NCBI GenBank assembly: GCA_013397455.1
Contig: VYZB01000535.1
Span: 227,076-291,075 of the forward strand
Direction: 5' to 3'
DNA: 64,000 nucleotides
Origin: Crotophaga sulcirostris
Taxonomy: Eukaryota; Chordata; Aves; Cuculiformes; Crotophagidae
The position numbers were made by a program, and so were the translations under genes. This document shows positions 23,853 through 35,352 of this stretch, piece by piece; the first letter of the stretch is position 1; each line of letters opens with the position of its first letter. The notes beneath the pieces were generated by a model. It searched no databases, was not told the origin of the DNA, and was given only the letters and a program-made list of their open reading frames with translations.

Positions 23853-26800
23853 AATGGGAATATGCTCATGTATGTGTCCTGTAAGAGCAGGCGTCTTTCC
23901 AGCTTAACTTCTAGTAGGGTTTAAATCTTCTCAGAATGAGCTGAACTAAACGAAGACCTTGTATGTCAAATGCAGTGCAATATCAAGGGATCATAGAATG
24001 AATCAAAATCCTTCTCCCCATCCTTTTCTTCTCTTGCTCATCTTCACAAAGACTAATCATCAGCTCACGGGTTTGCACAAGATGAAGCACAGAATATCCT
24101 ATTTTCCACTGTCACCTGTAGAGCTGGGAGCCTGCTGCTCTGGTGGCTCCAAACACAAGTGAGCACCTTTTTCCATCTCACTGCAGCACATTCCAGTCTG
24201 TTCTGTAGAAACTGGTTCCCTGGCACTGGGAAAGAGAGCACAGATGGGGTGAAAGGGTAGAGGGGGAGGCAGGGTGCTGGAGCTTGACTTCTGTACAGCA
24301 GGAAGAACTGCAGCATCACTCCGTCTGCTAGCACCGAGTGGGTGTTCACACAATAGTGTTCAGTCATCAGATCTGAACTACACACCTACACCAAGGGCTG
24401 TATGATATAACAGATTATGTGGGGGTGGATTAGAGGATTGAGTATATGGAGAATTCAGAGCCAGATTTTTTTTTTTTAGATTCACTTTATGTTACAGCTA
24501 ATCATTGTCCAAAAAAACATAATGGAACCACAAAGGAACTCAGCCTGAAATCACCTCATCTAGGTTTGCTGGATTTTAGATGTTGAAAGCCAGGATCTGG
24601 GATGTAATTGTGTAACGTTACATTATACGTCAAGTGTCCTAAATCCCCCTGAATTATAGGCATAGAATTCAAGAGGTGCCTCAGGTGCTCTGGGAAAAAA
24701 AATAGGTACATCTAGAGAGCAGTTCAGATCTCAATGACAGGGCTGTGGGAAAGGGCCAGGGGCCTGGGAATGGAAGGAAACTGGCCTGGAGGTGTCTCAA
24801 GGCAACTGAAGGTGTGAACCAAGTAATTCATACACACCAGAAACAAAAGCCTTTGACAGGTTTTGCACTTAGAACTTGTGTCCATGAGAGCTTGTCCATT
24901 TTTCCAGTGATATCAGTTTTCCTCATAAAATATTATACGTTCCCTCTCTCTACAAACCTTGCCTCTCTTGCTCCTTTGAGCTTTCAAATAGGTGAGTAAT
25001 CCTATTGACTTCCAAGCTCTTGACTTGGAAATGCTTGTGAGCTTTGTCTGTTCGGGGTCCAAATGTCCTTCTAATGTGCAAGCAATTACGGGAAAAAGGT
25101 GCTAGCCAAATAGGAAAAATTATGGTGCTAAAATATATTTAAATCCTCCCCTCTCCAAACCTCAACTGGCAAGCGCAGTGAGGCAAAGGGTCTATTCTAT
25201 TCTGAATCACAACTGTTTAGTCTCCCCAGTTTACAGCCCCCATTATAGCCAATTCTGAAGAAGGTAGGTGAGCACTTGTTTGCCATAGAGCAAAGCTGTT
25301 CTCCAGTGCTAACAATGCTCTGAAAACCAGACAGGGCTGCAGAAGGAAAGAGTGCATTTTTTATATACAGCTGTGCTTCACTTGGATTATTGCAGGTCAT
25401 ACTTGTCGTAGCTGTCTGATATTGTCTTGTTCTAATAAGTCTTATCTCCAAAGTAATGGATTCCATGACCCCTATTCATGTAATTAGTTTTTAATTTTAG
25501 TTTTCAAGGATTTGTATTCAGACTTCTTGGGCAGATGTGGAGTCTGACCTGTCTATTCCTTGGAGGACACGTGCTTTGTCCCAGCCAGGTATATCCAGGG
25601 CCACTAATTCTCCCTCTGGGAGTCTCTCATGGAAGTCTTCATTTCGCTGTGGGAGGTTGAATCACTTTAGATCCTTCTCAATAGACAACTACATACACTA
25701 ATCTCTGTTTCATAGACTTTTATTAGCAAAGAAATAGTCTTTGGGAATCCAAAGACCTTGACCTGTTGAGGTAGAAGCTCATTTTTTTTCCTTTCCTGCT
25801 TCCATTGTCTGTTCTAGACCCTGCCTAAGTAACCTCCCCTATCTCAGAGTTGCCCCTCACGCAAGTAGGAGAGATCTTCCTTTATTTTTCAGTTACAGTA
25901 CTTTGCACCTCCATCAGAAGAAAAGTTCTTGTTTTCACCCAGTCCTCTGGAGTTACCGTTTAGTGTTATTATGGTCTTTGCTCAGGGTAACACCAGTCTG
26001 ACAGCTTCCCGTTTATTAATGTTGTTAAATATGTTAATAAATTGACATTTATTATTAACATAACATTCTTCAATTACATTGGTACAATCTTATCCAGCAA
26101 AAGCAAACCTGGGCCAAATATATCTTTGAAACGTCTGCACGCATGCCGATGCCAGCCAAGGGTGTGACATTTTTTGTTTTTTATTTTTACAGATTTTTAA
26201 GAACACTTCACACCGGCAAAAGCTTCCAGGGAAACACAGCTTATACTGGCATCAAGTGATTTTTGCTCATACAGCTTGCCTTGTTTGCAGAGCTGTTCCA
26301 GGCTAGACCAGCTCTTTGGCCGGCACGAGCTGAATGCGTGCCAGGGCACAGGCAGCCCCGCCGTGCAGGGCAACTGCAGCTGTGTCGTGTCAACCCACAG
26401 GCAAGGACTTCATCAGACAGTGCTCATGGGGAGCTGCAGCCCCTTCAGCTGACCCTTATATACCCCCAGTAAACCCTTCCTTGGTTCTAATTAGGAAGGT
26501 TCGCCATTAGAGCTGGATGTTGGCAAACTTTCACTGCCTTTTAAATCTTCTCTTAAAGTGCAGGCTCTTGGCACTCAGGTCCCCAAAATATGAGGCCAGT
26601 GCATGCCTTCCTCCCCTAGAAACCGTGCCACAGTGAACTAAACAATCGCTTATAGGCTTGCGTGATCCAATTCGAGCTTCGTAAATAAGGAAATTCCTTG
26701 CTGGTTTTTCTTGGTGCCATCCAAGAAGCACAAAGCAAACAGAGAGGACCAAAGGCTTTAGATCAAAAAGAAATCTGGGATGAGAGTAAAAGTTCATGAA

Positions 26801-28039
26801 GAAGGGTTTTCTATTTGATGTAGGGCATTGCGTAAATCCCTTGTTCTGGAGATGTAGGGAGGCTTTGTGCAATAACTCTACTTGTGATAGAGAAGGACAA
26901 CTGCTGACTGTCTTGAAAGTTCTGGTTTTCTTTTGTATAGCTGCAATTTCTGTTTTCCATTTCCTGCATTGTTTTGGGGTGGGAGTGGCCCATCCCTTCT
27001 CTGAGATCAGATGATAGAAGAATCATCCTTTTCATGAAATACTTTTGAAATCGTTCAGTATTCCAACTGCAAAAATATCATGCACTGAAGTACGCCTGAG
27101 ATCTTTTCTATCTCTGAGATGATGTTTTAGGTCTCTAAGCAGCTACTGGCCTATGAGCTTGGTTCTTGCCAATGGTAAGAACTGCATCTCTCAAAAATCA
27201 AGTCGATCTGTAACTTCTGTTTTAGGGTACCCTACAATGCTCACCACACATTTCTACAGGAATGCACAAACCCCACGTAATAGACCCTGCCAATCTTTCA
27301 ACTTTAAGAACAGCAAGGACTCTCATAAACTTTCTTGCATTTTACATACAAATTTTTCATTGTGAGATATTGAATCGCGACATCAAAGAGTTAATGTGGA
27401 CAGAAATGTTTGATCTCATTCTACTTGAACTGATTACATTTTGAATTTTGATACTGTTGCAGTGAAGCTGTAAATTTATCTTGAGGTAAGCCAGCAGAAA
27501 GGCACTATTTTCTAGTTACCAGCAGCCATTCTGTTCCTTAAAAGAAATTTGGGACAGATGTGTCTGTCTTTTTATTTCAATGAATGCAGGGAGAAAATAT
27601 ATTTTATTTCTTATTAAATAAATTTGCCTGTTCATCTCAGTATGTGGGACTGTCAAAGTTTATAAATTTGGCAGTATTTTAACATGATCATTCTGTTTTT
27701 CTTTAAACCAAGTTATTAAATTGATATATTTTTATAAAAAGCAGAGGCTGACAGAATTTATTTTTTCATCTTTTGACATTTAGTTGACTGTCAGAGGGGT
27801 TTTAAGTAACACTGTATCTTAAATCAGAGTTTGCAGAAAGATAAAAACACTTCCAAAGACTGCTGAAAACCAACTAAAAGACAGGGGTGCTCTAGGTAGT
27901 TTGTTGCAATGTTGGTAAATTAGTGTTTGTTTTTTCCTATCAGGTTTTAGGTCCTGATGCATCTTTACCCAGCTCACATTTTGCTTAGATTTTTGGCAAA
28001 ATCTACTCTCATCTCTGCTCCAGTGGTCTCAGGACCATC
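23853..28039. other. Unique region, no gene recognised
   Basis: About 4.2 kb. It contains an imperfect AT-rich palindrome at 26008-26068 and a GC-richer stretch at 26260-26450, which follows 'cttgtttgcag' and stays open for 69 codons without a recognisable domain. The remainder is AT-rich with no nameable repeat. Confidence 0.5.
26008..26068. repeat. Imperfect AT-rich palindrome
   Basis: 'aatgttgttaaatatgttaa' and 'taaat' at the left face 'atttattattaacataacat' at the right. The inner stem is GTTAATAAAT / ATTTATTATTAAC with a 3-nt bulge. It could be chance in AT-rich DNA. Confidence 0.5.
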
Positions 28040-28108
28040 TCTGTGGTCTCACTGTAACAAATCCATGTCCTTCCTGTGCTGAGGACTCCAGATCTGAACG
28101 CAGGGCTC
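28040..28108 (-). mobile_element. Small CR1 LINE ORF2 fragment, antisense
   Basis: 'aacaaatccatgtccttcct' then 'gtgctgaggactccagatct' and 'gaacgcagggctcc' match the reverse of the CR1 region encoding '...VQFWxPQHxKDLxLLE'. About 70 bp is isolated from any tail, so it is an internal relic. Confidence 0.65.
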
Positions 28109-29576
28109 CTATGGCAAAAGATGCTGTGGAAAGTGTGCCAACATTTTTAAATTATTTTTTCGCACTAACAAATGAGAAATCTCTTTTTCATGCTAGGGCC
28201 TGCTATGACATAGGAACCATAACAAAGAGATACATCCATCCTCTTCAGCTGGGTGGCTTGTGTCCTCCCAGGCCAGTCAAGGTGAACCTAGAGTATTAGG
28301 GGTACAAAACATGAAAAGGAGCTGTTACCAACTTTGTTGTGTCGTGGACAGTAATGAACAACAACTGTTCTTCTGAGGAGGAAAATGGTGAAAAGCACAG
28401 TCTGGGCAGAGTCAGACGTGCTGTAGCACTCTGGAGGAGAGAGCTGATGCCGGGACACGGTGTGGCTGGGGTGCCCTGTCCATAATCGTGTCCTGCTACA
28501 CATATCTACAACCACTATTTGTTCAGTCAACAAAAGCCGATGGTGTTTCTGGGGAGAAGAGAGCCAGCTGCTATGAATGCACTTCACTTCACTTTTAAGT
28601 GCCTGGCCATGCCATGCTGACAGATTAAATGGAGAAGGAGTGATAATAGTTTAGCAGTGAGGACAACAGTTTTTCCACTCTTATCTGGAGATAATGGTGG
28701 AGCATTGCAGGTTGGGGTTTTTTTTCACCCTCTTCCCAGCACCTGTCCTTATTTGTTGAACAATTTATAGCTCCATCTGAAGTATTATCCTGCTAACAGT
28801 AGGAGGTATTTGCAGTGCAGCACAACATAATCCTCCCCTCAGAGATTAAGACTATTACCTCATTGATGCTCCCAGTCTCTGCCAGCCTTGGCATACCAAT
28901 ATACAGCACGAATGCAGGTTTGCAGCATAATAGCTCACTATGCTACCAGCTAAGCCACTGAATGCTTCTACAGTCATTCCTTTTATTAGGAGAATGACAT
29001 GACAGTAATAATGGATAATGAATTCTGTTAATGAGATGACTTATTTCAAAAGTAAATAAAGCTCAGGTGTCACGTGGATGAAAAATATGAAATATCTGCA
29101 AATGTGATTTAGTCAAATGTTCCAGTGAGGGGAAAAAAAAAAAAAAGCCTCACAAATGCTCCTTTGAGGCAGCTGCAATTGGGTGGGTAAGACTCCAGAA
29201 GCAAGAAAGGAGAGCAGTAAAGATGTACTTGCAGCTTAACTTGGTCCCTGGTGTGGATGATTGATTGCACAGTCACTCCTGCTCCAGTATAGACACGCAC
29301 CTCCCCGTGCAGGGTGTGCAGCATCTCGCACAGTGAGGCTGCGCTCCCAGGCCAGGGTGGGAGCAGCTCCCAGCTGGGGCTGCAGCACAGGGTCCCCAGG
29401 GGCTTGGTCTCAGCCAGCAATGGCTTTCATGAAATGAATCACAAGAGGCTCTTGGCTTGGTTGAACCAAAGCCAAGGAAAATGCAAATGTTCAGCCGTGT
29501 TTCTACTAAATGATATTTACTCCTTTACCAGTTCCTGGGGTTTTCCCTCAGTCACTTCCTAAGAAGAAAAAGGAAA
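28109..29576. other. Unique spacer with a GC-richer block
   Basis: No gene recognised. A14 at 29133-29146. The stretch 29290-29420 is GC-richer than its surroundings. The minus strand is open there for 103 codons (29109-29420) but shows no domain and runs into the poly-A region. Confidence 0.45.
29133..29146 (+). repeat. Poly(A) tract, 14 nt
   Basis: A run of 14 A. Read on the minus strand it would be a T tract inside an open frame (Phe run), which argues against that frame being real coding sequence. Confidence 0.9.
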
Positions 29577-30143
29577 AGGCCCTGGGGGTGTTGGTTGACA
29601 ATGGCTGAACATGAGCCAGCAGTGGCCCAGGTGGCCAAGAAGGCCAACAACATCCTGGCTTCCTTGCTTGTGGCAGGAGTAGGGAATGGATTGTCCCCCT
29701 GTACTCAGTGTCGGTGAGGCTTTACCTTGAATCCTGGGTTCAGTTTTGGATCCCTCAGTGCAAGAAGGGTGTTGAGGTGCTGGAGCACATCCAGAGAAAG
29801 GCAAAGAAGCTGGGGAAGGGGCTGGAAAACAAGTCTTACGAGGAGCAGCTGAGGGCCCTGGGGCTGTTTAGTCTGGAGAGGAGGGGGCTGAGGGGAGACC
29901 TCATCGCTCTCTGCAGCTCCTGAAAGCAGGTTGTGGTGAGGTGGATGCTGGGCCCTTCTCCCAGGTAACAAGCGATGGGATGAGAGGAAATGGCCTCAAG
30001 TTGCTGTGACCTGTTCCTGGCTTGTCTTTCTCCCACCACTCAGTCCAACACAGTGGCATAAACCTCAGGACTCATGGCAGGGGGTGGAACTAGATGGCCT
30101 TTGAGGTCCCTTCCAGCAGAATTCATTCTATGATTCTGATTCT
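29577..30143 (+). mobile_element. CR1 LINE with ORF2 tail and rearranged 3' UTR
   Basis: Decayed ORF2: 'aggccaacaacatcctggct', then an open frame at 29708-29923 with '[20 protein letters not shown]', '[19 protein letters not shown]' and '[10 protein letters not shown]'. The 3' UTR begins with 'gatgagaggaaatggcctca'. At about 30005-30075 it turns into unrelated sequence ('tgacctgttcctggcttgtc') before resuming with 'catggcagggggtggaacta', 'ttgaggtcccttccagcaga' and 'attctatgattct'. The usual 'ccatccctggaggtgttcaa' block is absent, so the copy carries an insertion-deletion. Confidence 0.9.
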
Positions 30144-32497
30144 AACTTCACCCAAAATAACCACAAAATCTAGGCTATCCTTTAATGTTCAGCGCCGCTC
30201 CTTTATAAACCAAGGAGGGAAAGGTCTCAAGAAGATAGCAAAGGGGAATTAGCCTCCTGGAGAGGCTCTGTGGGCCCTTAGCTGGGAGGGCATCCAGCAC
30301 ATCATGAGACAACTCCGTGAGGGCAAAGCTCCCGCCGCAGGCTGAGCAGCACAGCCTGCCCACACCAGCCCTGCCAGAGCGCTCAGTGTGGCTTCAGGCT
30401 GCTGAGAAGCTGCCCCGCTGTTTGGTTGTTTCAGCTGTGGCTGCAGAAGAAAAGAAAAGCAAAACCATGAGTTGATTTATATGTCTTGGTTATTGGAAGT
30501 CATTCCCAAAAGAAACAAACAAACAACCCCAGACGTTTTTAAACGTAACCATTTTCAAAATGGCAAAGTGCTTCTATCGTTTTCAGTAATTAAAGCATGA
30601 ACAAAATTAAAAACTCTGTTGCCTCTTTTTATTTGATGATTTTCAAGCCTATTTTTTTTCCCCTTTGCATACCCCTTGCATATTTCATTTCTCACAATCC
30701 TGTCCCCATTAGTGGTGATGACAAAGCTCCCATTGCTCCCCATGTGTGGGAGAATCACACTGTAAGTATGGATTTAATCACCGACCTTCAAAGTGACTCA
30801 AAAGGCAGATAGATGGGATTCCTGGGGAGACGTTCAAAAGTGAAGCTTGACATCCTGGCTCTTTTGATAACGTTGCTGCTCTTTTCTAAAGCATTTTGGG
30901 AAGCCTGCCCTTATGGGCCTAATTTCAGGTATCCCAAGGTACAGCTACATAACTGGTTCCAGCGCCGAGCTGGCAACACTCCACGCTGGGGTACTGGGGA
31001 GACTGGGCATGCCTTGTGCCAGCACGGTGCTGCTGCTGCCAGGCTCCAGCAGTGATTTCCAGGCTGCTGACTTCCAGGGTGTTGCGTAGGATTGGCGGGA
31101 AAATTTCACCCTTCTGTTCTTTCCCACGCATGCAGAAAGTGCCTAAACAGCCCCTAGGAAATGCTGACTCATGAGTTCTAAGGGGGGGAATGACTAAGAC
31201 CCCTTCAGATGCTGCTACCGCATTAGAAAGTGCAGGTCAAAACTCAGAGATCATTCTCTTAAGCACTGAGTTCATTAAAAAACATGAAAAGCAGGACATC
31301 CAGCACGGAGCCAGCCTTTCTTTCTCAGCCTGTGCTCAGTAGGCACAGGTGAACACCTTCACTCATCTGTGGTGAGTTTCTTCATTCACCTGTGGTGAGT
31401 CCCTTCGTTGACCTGTGGCCAAGGTCTTCCAGCCAACTGGCCACATACACTCTGCGTGGCACGTTGGTCTGTGCTCATAGCAACAAAATTAACATCACTG
31501 CTATTACTTTTCATGATACGGGGATGTTTTTTCAGAACAACGTCAGGTACTCTCAATCTTCTTTTATTTTTATGCATAGGAAGGGAAAGCTGAGAATAAC
31601 ATCCACACAAAAGAACTGGAAACAGTTCCCTTCTACTCATCAAAATGTTATTTTTATTTTAATTTACACATTTAGGAAGCTTATCTCTGAATACTAAATG
31701 AACCCACCTACTTTAGCTTGCTCATTAACTATAATTTTGTATGCATGAAGTGGTATTTTTGAGGCAATATTAGGACTGGCAGTTGAGTTCTGGATCCATA
31801 TCTTTTCCTAAGGAAGTCAATGGGCAAAATACTCATTTATTTCAGTGACAGTTGGACTTCAGTGAATAGTTATCTATCTGCACACAAAAACAGAGCAATG
31901 CCTAGAATGAGATGTACGGATACTGGTCTGCTCACACTTTTAGGCAATGTGAAGAAGCACAGTACACTTCCAACCGAAATACAGGAACACCTTACACTAT
32001 TCCAAATAACTTTCCAGAACAAATACAGTAAAAAAAAAAAATACTAAGGCATGAATGTATTGACTTGTTAAGCAAAACAGTGTGGCGTGAAAACAATCAT
32101 CGCATCTTGAGAGGTGAATTTTGTTGCACAGACCATGCACAGCCTTAGGGTCTAAAAACTAAGGTCTGGTTTCTGTGTTGTCAGGGCTGGAAAAAGGAGA
32201 GATTACAGCTTAGCTGTGCTGGCAGAGGTCCTGCCCACTGATGCAAGTTCAGTGGTCAGGCTGTGCTTTTATCAGCATGCCTTTTATTCCACTTGGTGGT
32301 GGTTTTCCTCTGTTGGTCAAAAGTAAACTAGAGCCTTTGTCTATATTAGCAGGGCTAATTATCAGGGCTAGACTGAAGGAAGTACCAGAAAGTTAATATA
32401 CAAGTACAGAAGGGATTATTTATTTCTTGTACGGATTCCAAGGCCCCAGTTCAGCCTGCACCAGCAGAAGCTGGAAGCTGCACGCACACTCCCAGTT
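30144..32497. other. Unique region with a GC-rich block
   Basis: 30160-30430 is GC-rich for this window, with several CpG. A hairpin 'CTCCTT...AAGGAG' at 30198-30217 encloses 'tataaacc', which resembles a TATA element. The minus-strand 62-codon frame there (30175-30363) has no domain I recognise. The rest is AT-rich with short tandem duplications near 31.4 kb. The stretch 31790-31860 holds 'aaggaagtcaatggg', reminiscent of the palindromic sauropsid elements, but too little to call. Confidence 0.45.
31358..31428 (+). repeat. Degenerate tandem repeat, about 23-24 bp unit, 3 copies
   Basis: Three related units follow each other: 'tcatctgtggtgagtttctt', 'ttcacctgtggtgagtccct' and 'ttgacctgtggccaaggtct'. 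The core is 'cctgtggtgag'. Confidence 0.7.
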
Positions 32498-32589
32498 GCT
32501 TCCAGTACAGATCCAGCCAGATGCTTCCAGTACAGATCCAGCCAGATGCTTCCATCAAGCAGTGGCTTCCAGAGCAGATCCAGCCAGAT
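32498..32589 (+). repeat. Minisatellite, 25-bp unit
   Basis: Units 1 (32498-32522) and 2 (32523-32547) are identical copies of 'gcttccagtacagatccagc' + 'cagat'. A 17-bp broken unit follows (32548-32564). Unit 3 (32565-32589) differs only at 'agagc' versus 'agtac'. Because 25 is not a multiple of three, the repeat is unlikely to be coding. Confidence 0.92.
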
Positions 32590-35079
32590 TTCTCTTTGCA
32601 GCACTCACGCTCCCAATAAACCCATGAATTAGAGACAACTGCAAATTCCCCCGTTATTATGAGTTATCTTCATTTATTAGCTGCTCACACGTGCCACAGT
32701 AGTAACTGTGTGTGAAAACGAACTGAGCCTGCATTTGTGAAGACACTGCACACAAGCTATTTAAACGTCAGTCCCCCTTCGTTGACAGGGTAGTGTTTTT
32801 CATAAACAGCTGGGAGGTTGCTTCATATTTTCATTTTTTTTCATAATGGCTCAACACTGATTGTATCAGCGAAGCTATTATGCTGAGCCCCTGCAGTAAT
32901 TTGTCAAATAATCATCTCCCAGCACATATTTTTTTGCCTACAAAAGGCACTAATGATTACAAGTATGATTAATAACTGAACTAAACTGTTATTGCCAGGA
33001 AGTTCTTAGTACATTCAAGGAATCGTGACCTGTATAAAAAACAATGTTAAGAACAACAGAAGTTGATCATGCTTCACGGAAGGAATGTATGACCTGTAGT
33101 CATGTTTCCTTTTACCCTGCCATGCTTTTTTATTAGATCTCAGGACAGTAACCTTCTGTGGGTCATTTGTCGGTCAACTGCTCATCCCTACTGTTGTTCC
33201 AAGCAGGATCCTGGAGCCACTACAGGATGGACTGGATGATTTCTTTGAGGAAGAGTGCTATTTATAAAATAAATATAGAATCAGATCTCTATTTTGCACG
33301 AGCGACAAGTTACAAGAACTCCAGCAGCTGTATATTTGTTGAACACCCGGCTCCTGTGAGTATGTATTGCACCTTACTGAGCAGAAATAAAATACAGTCC
33401 ACCAGGGACTTTGCTGCAAGGTGTAGCTGCTTGTCTATGGGCAAGTAATGACTTGCGTTTTCAGCTGCTCCTTAGTAAGAGCCTTAGTAATTGGAATCAG
33501 TTATTCAAAACATCTCTAAATGTGATTTAAATGGCAAGGATTTAATAACATAGAAAGAAGTCATTACAGAGGTTCAAGCAGGGGAGAAGGGAATTCCGTT
33601 TTTCAGAGTAGAGGGAGAAAAATAAAGCAATTACTTGATGTAAAGGCCAGAAACAGGACTCCTGCTGTCACAGAGAAATCAAATCTGTCAGCAATTAGTG
33701 GGATCTTAGGAGGCAAAGAACCCTTCAGTGTTGAACAGTGAATAAGGGGTTAGCAATTATATGAACTGATAAAAGTGTTCTGGTTTTCAAACAGCAGGTT
33801 AACAAGGCTTACTTTTTTCATAACTTCATGCAGATGTGATGAGTCACACTCGGTGACATTTTTCAGGAGCACTGTACGGAAAGGTAAGAAAATAATAAAG
33901 CACATTGCATTGCCATTGCATCTCAGATGCTGCTGACTTATTTATTGCAAAAGGACCCCCAGAGCAGTGATGGGACGAGCCCCAACGGCTGTTGTTTTTC
34001 ACCAGGTCCAGGCAAGAGCTTCCTTAACTCTATGAAGGCTCTGCCTTTAAAAGTGCTGTTTGTCTTCCATATGTGAGCAAAAAAAATAATTATAATCAGG
34101 TCTTGTTCTGTTTGATGTCAGGAATACTCAGAAATCCCAGCAGAAGGTCTACCCTACAAGGCTGAGTCTTGAATAGAAGAATTCCTGCAAGGAAATGGAT
34201 GTGATTATGCTTGTTCAGTCTCAACTCTGGGTAATGCTTTATGTACTATATAGGCATTGCATGATTAATTTACACAACTAAAAGGATATTTGTAGGAAAC
34301 TGAAAGATGAGGAAACTTTATGTCAGAGTGGCTGAGGCAGAACTAGAGCCCTGGATGGCAGGCTTTTATTGGCTTTAATAGGAAACTTTAAGAAACAAAA
34401 AGAGACTAGGAGCTCCACATGTACAGCCTGTACCTTCAAAAATGTACAGGGAAATAGCAAGCTTTGAAGACTTCACCTTCATCCTAGCCTATCCTACTTT
34501 GTTCACAGGCACCAAAGCCCTTCAGAGCAGGAAAACAAAGGCACTCTGGCAGTGTCAAAAGGCTTTCTCTCTCAAAACAGAGGGATGAAGTGTGTCTAGA
34601 CTGAGACGCAAAATCCTCCTGGAATGTCTAAAGAAATTAGGGCTATTGGGATTAGCAGAGAAGGCCTTTCAGTGGGATCAACATGCAGGGAGAGCAGTGC
34701 TTTACAATCATTTTTGTCTGAGTGCCGAGTCCATCCACTGAAGCAAAACCCTTATTGGCTTTATGTTGGCTGCTTGGTGTACGGTGTGTCAGCATTCTGC
34801 AGGCAAAGACAGGTTTCTGAGCTCCTGCAGCCAGGAGAAGGAAAAAGAGTAGTCTGTGCTTGGTCAGTGAGTTGTACTGGGGCTTTCTTCCATTCTGAGC
34901 CAGAAAGCAACCCAAGCACTGGACACAGAAAAAACGTGGTCTAAAGCTCCAAGGTGGAAAGGTGCAGCTGGGCCTGGTACTGTACCAAGTGTCACCTCAT
35001 TTCTTGCACTGTAGAGTAAGGTATCGTGCCCGTTTTCTCATATATTTAAAAAAAATGGTCTGATGTTGAGTTCTTTATG
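32590..35079. other. Unique region, no gene recognised
   Basis: About 2.5 kb. The 96-codon frame at 33158-33448 (plus) and the overlapping frames at 34.6-34.95 kb on both strands show no domain. A possible MIR-like remnant lies at 34306-34358. Confidence 0.5.
34306..34358 (-). mobile_element. Possible MIR-like SINE remnant
   Basis: 'gatgaggaaactttatgtca' then 'gagtggctgaggcagaacta' and 'gagccctgg' follow the order of an antisense MIR core ('gaggaaactgaggc...gcagaactaggaccc'). It is short and diverged, so only tentative. Confidence 0.35.
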
Positions 35080-35352
35080 AGAGTTCGGGGAGGAAAATGG
35101 TTTTCAGCTGCAAGAGGGGAGATTGAGATGAGATCTTAGGAAGAAATGTTTTGCTGTGAGGGTGGGGAGGCCCTGGCCCAGGTTTCCCAGAGCAGTGGTG
35201 GCTGCCCCATCCCTGGAGGTGTTCCAGGCCAGGTTGGATGGGGCTTGGAGCCCCCTGACCCAGTGGGAGGTGTCCCTGTCCATGGCAGGGGGTGGCACTG
35301 GGTGGGTTTTGAGGTCCCTTCCAACCCAAACCATTCTGTGATTCTATGATTG
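35080..35352 (+). mobile_element. CR1 LINE 3' end, well preserved
   Basis: This starts in the late part of the element ('ggttttcagctgcaagaggg', 'gagatcttaggaagaaatg') and runs unbroken through 'gagggtggggaggccctgg', 'gcagtggtggctgccccatc', 'ggaggtgttccaggccaggt', 'gagccccctgacccagtggg' and 'cttccaacccaaaccattct' to the terminal octamers 'gtgattctatgatt'. It is one of the least diverged copies. Long open frames on both strands come from its GC-rich UTR, not from coding. Confidence 0.96.

Noticed and set aside
29109..29420. 103-codon minus-strand frame in a GC-richer block
   Set aside because: It ends in a poly-Phe run made by the A14 tract, and no acceptor or donor frames the better part convincingly.
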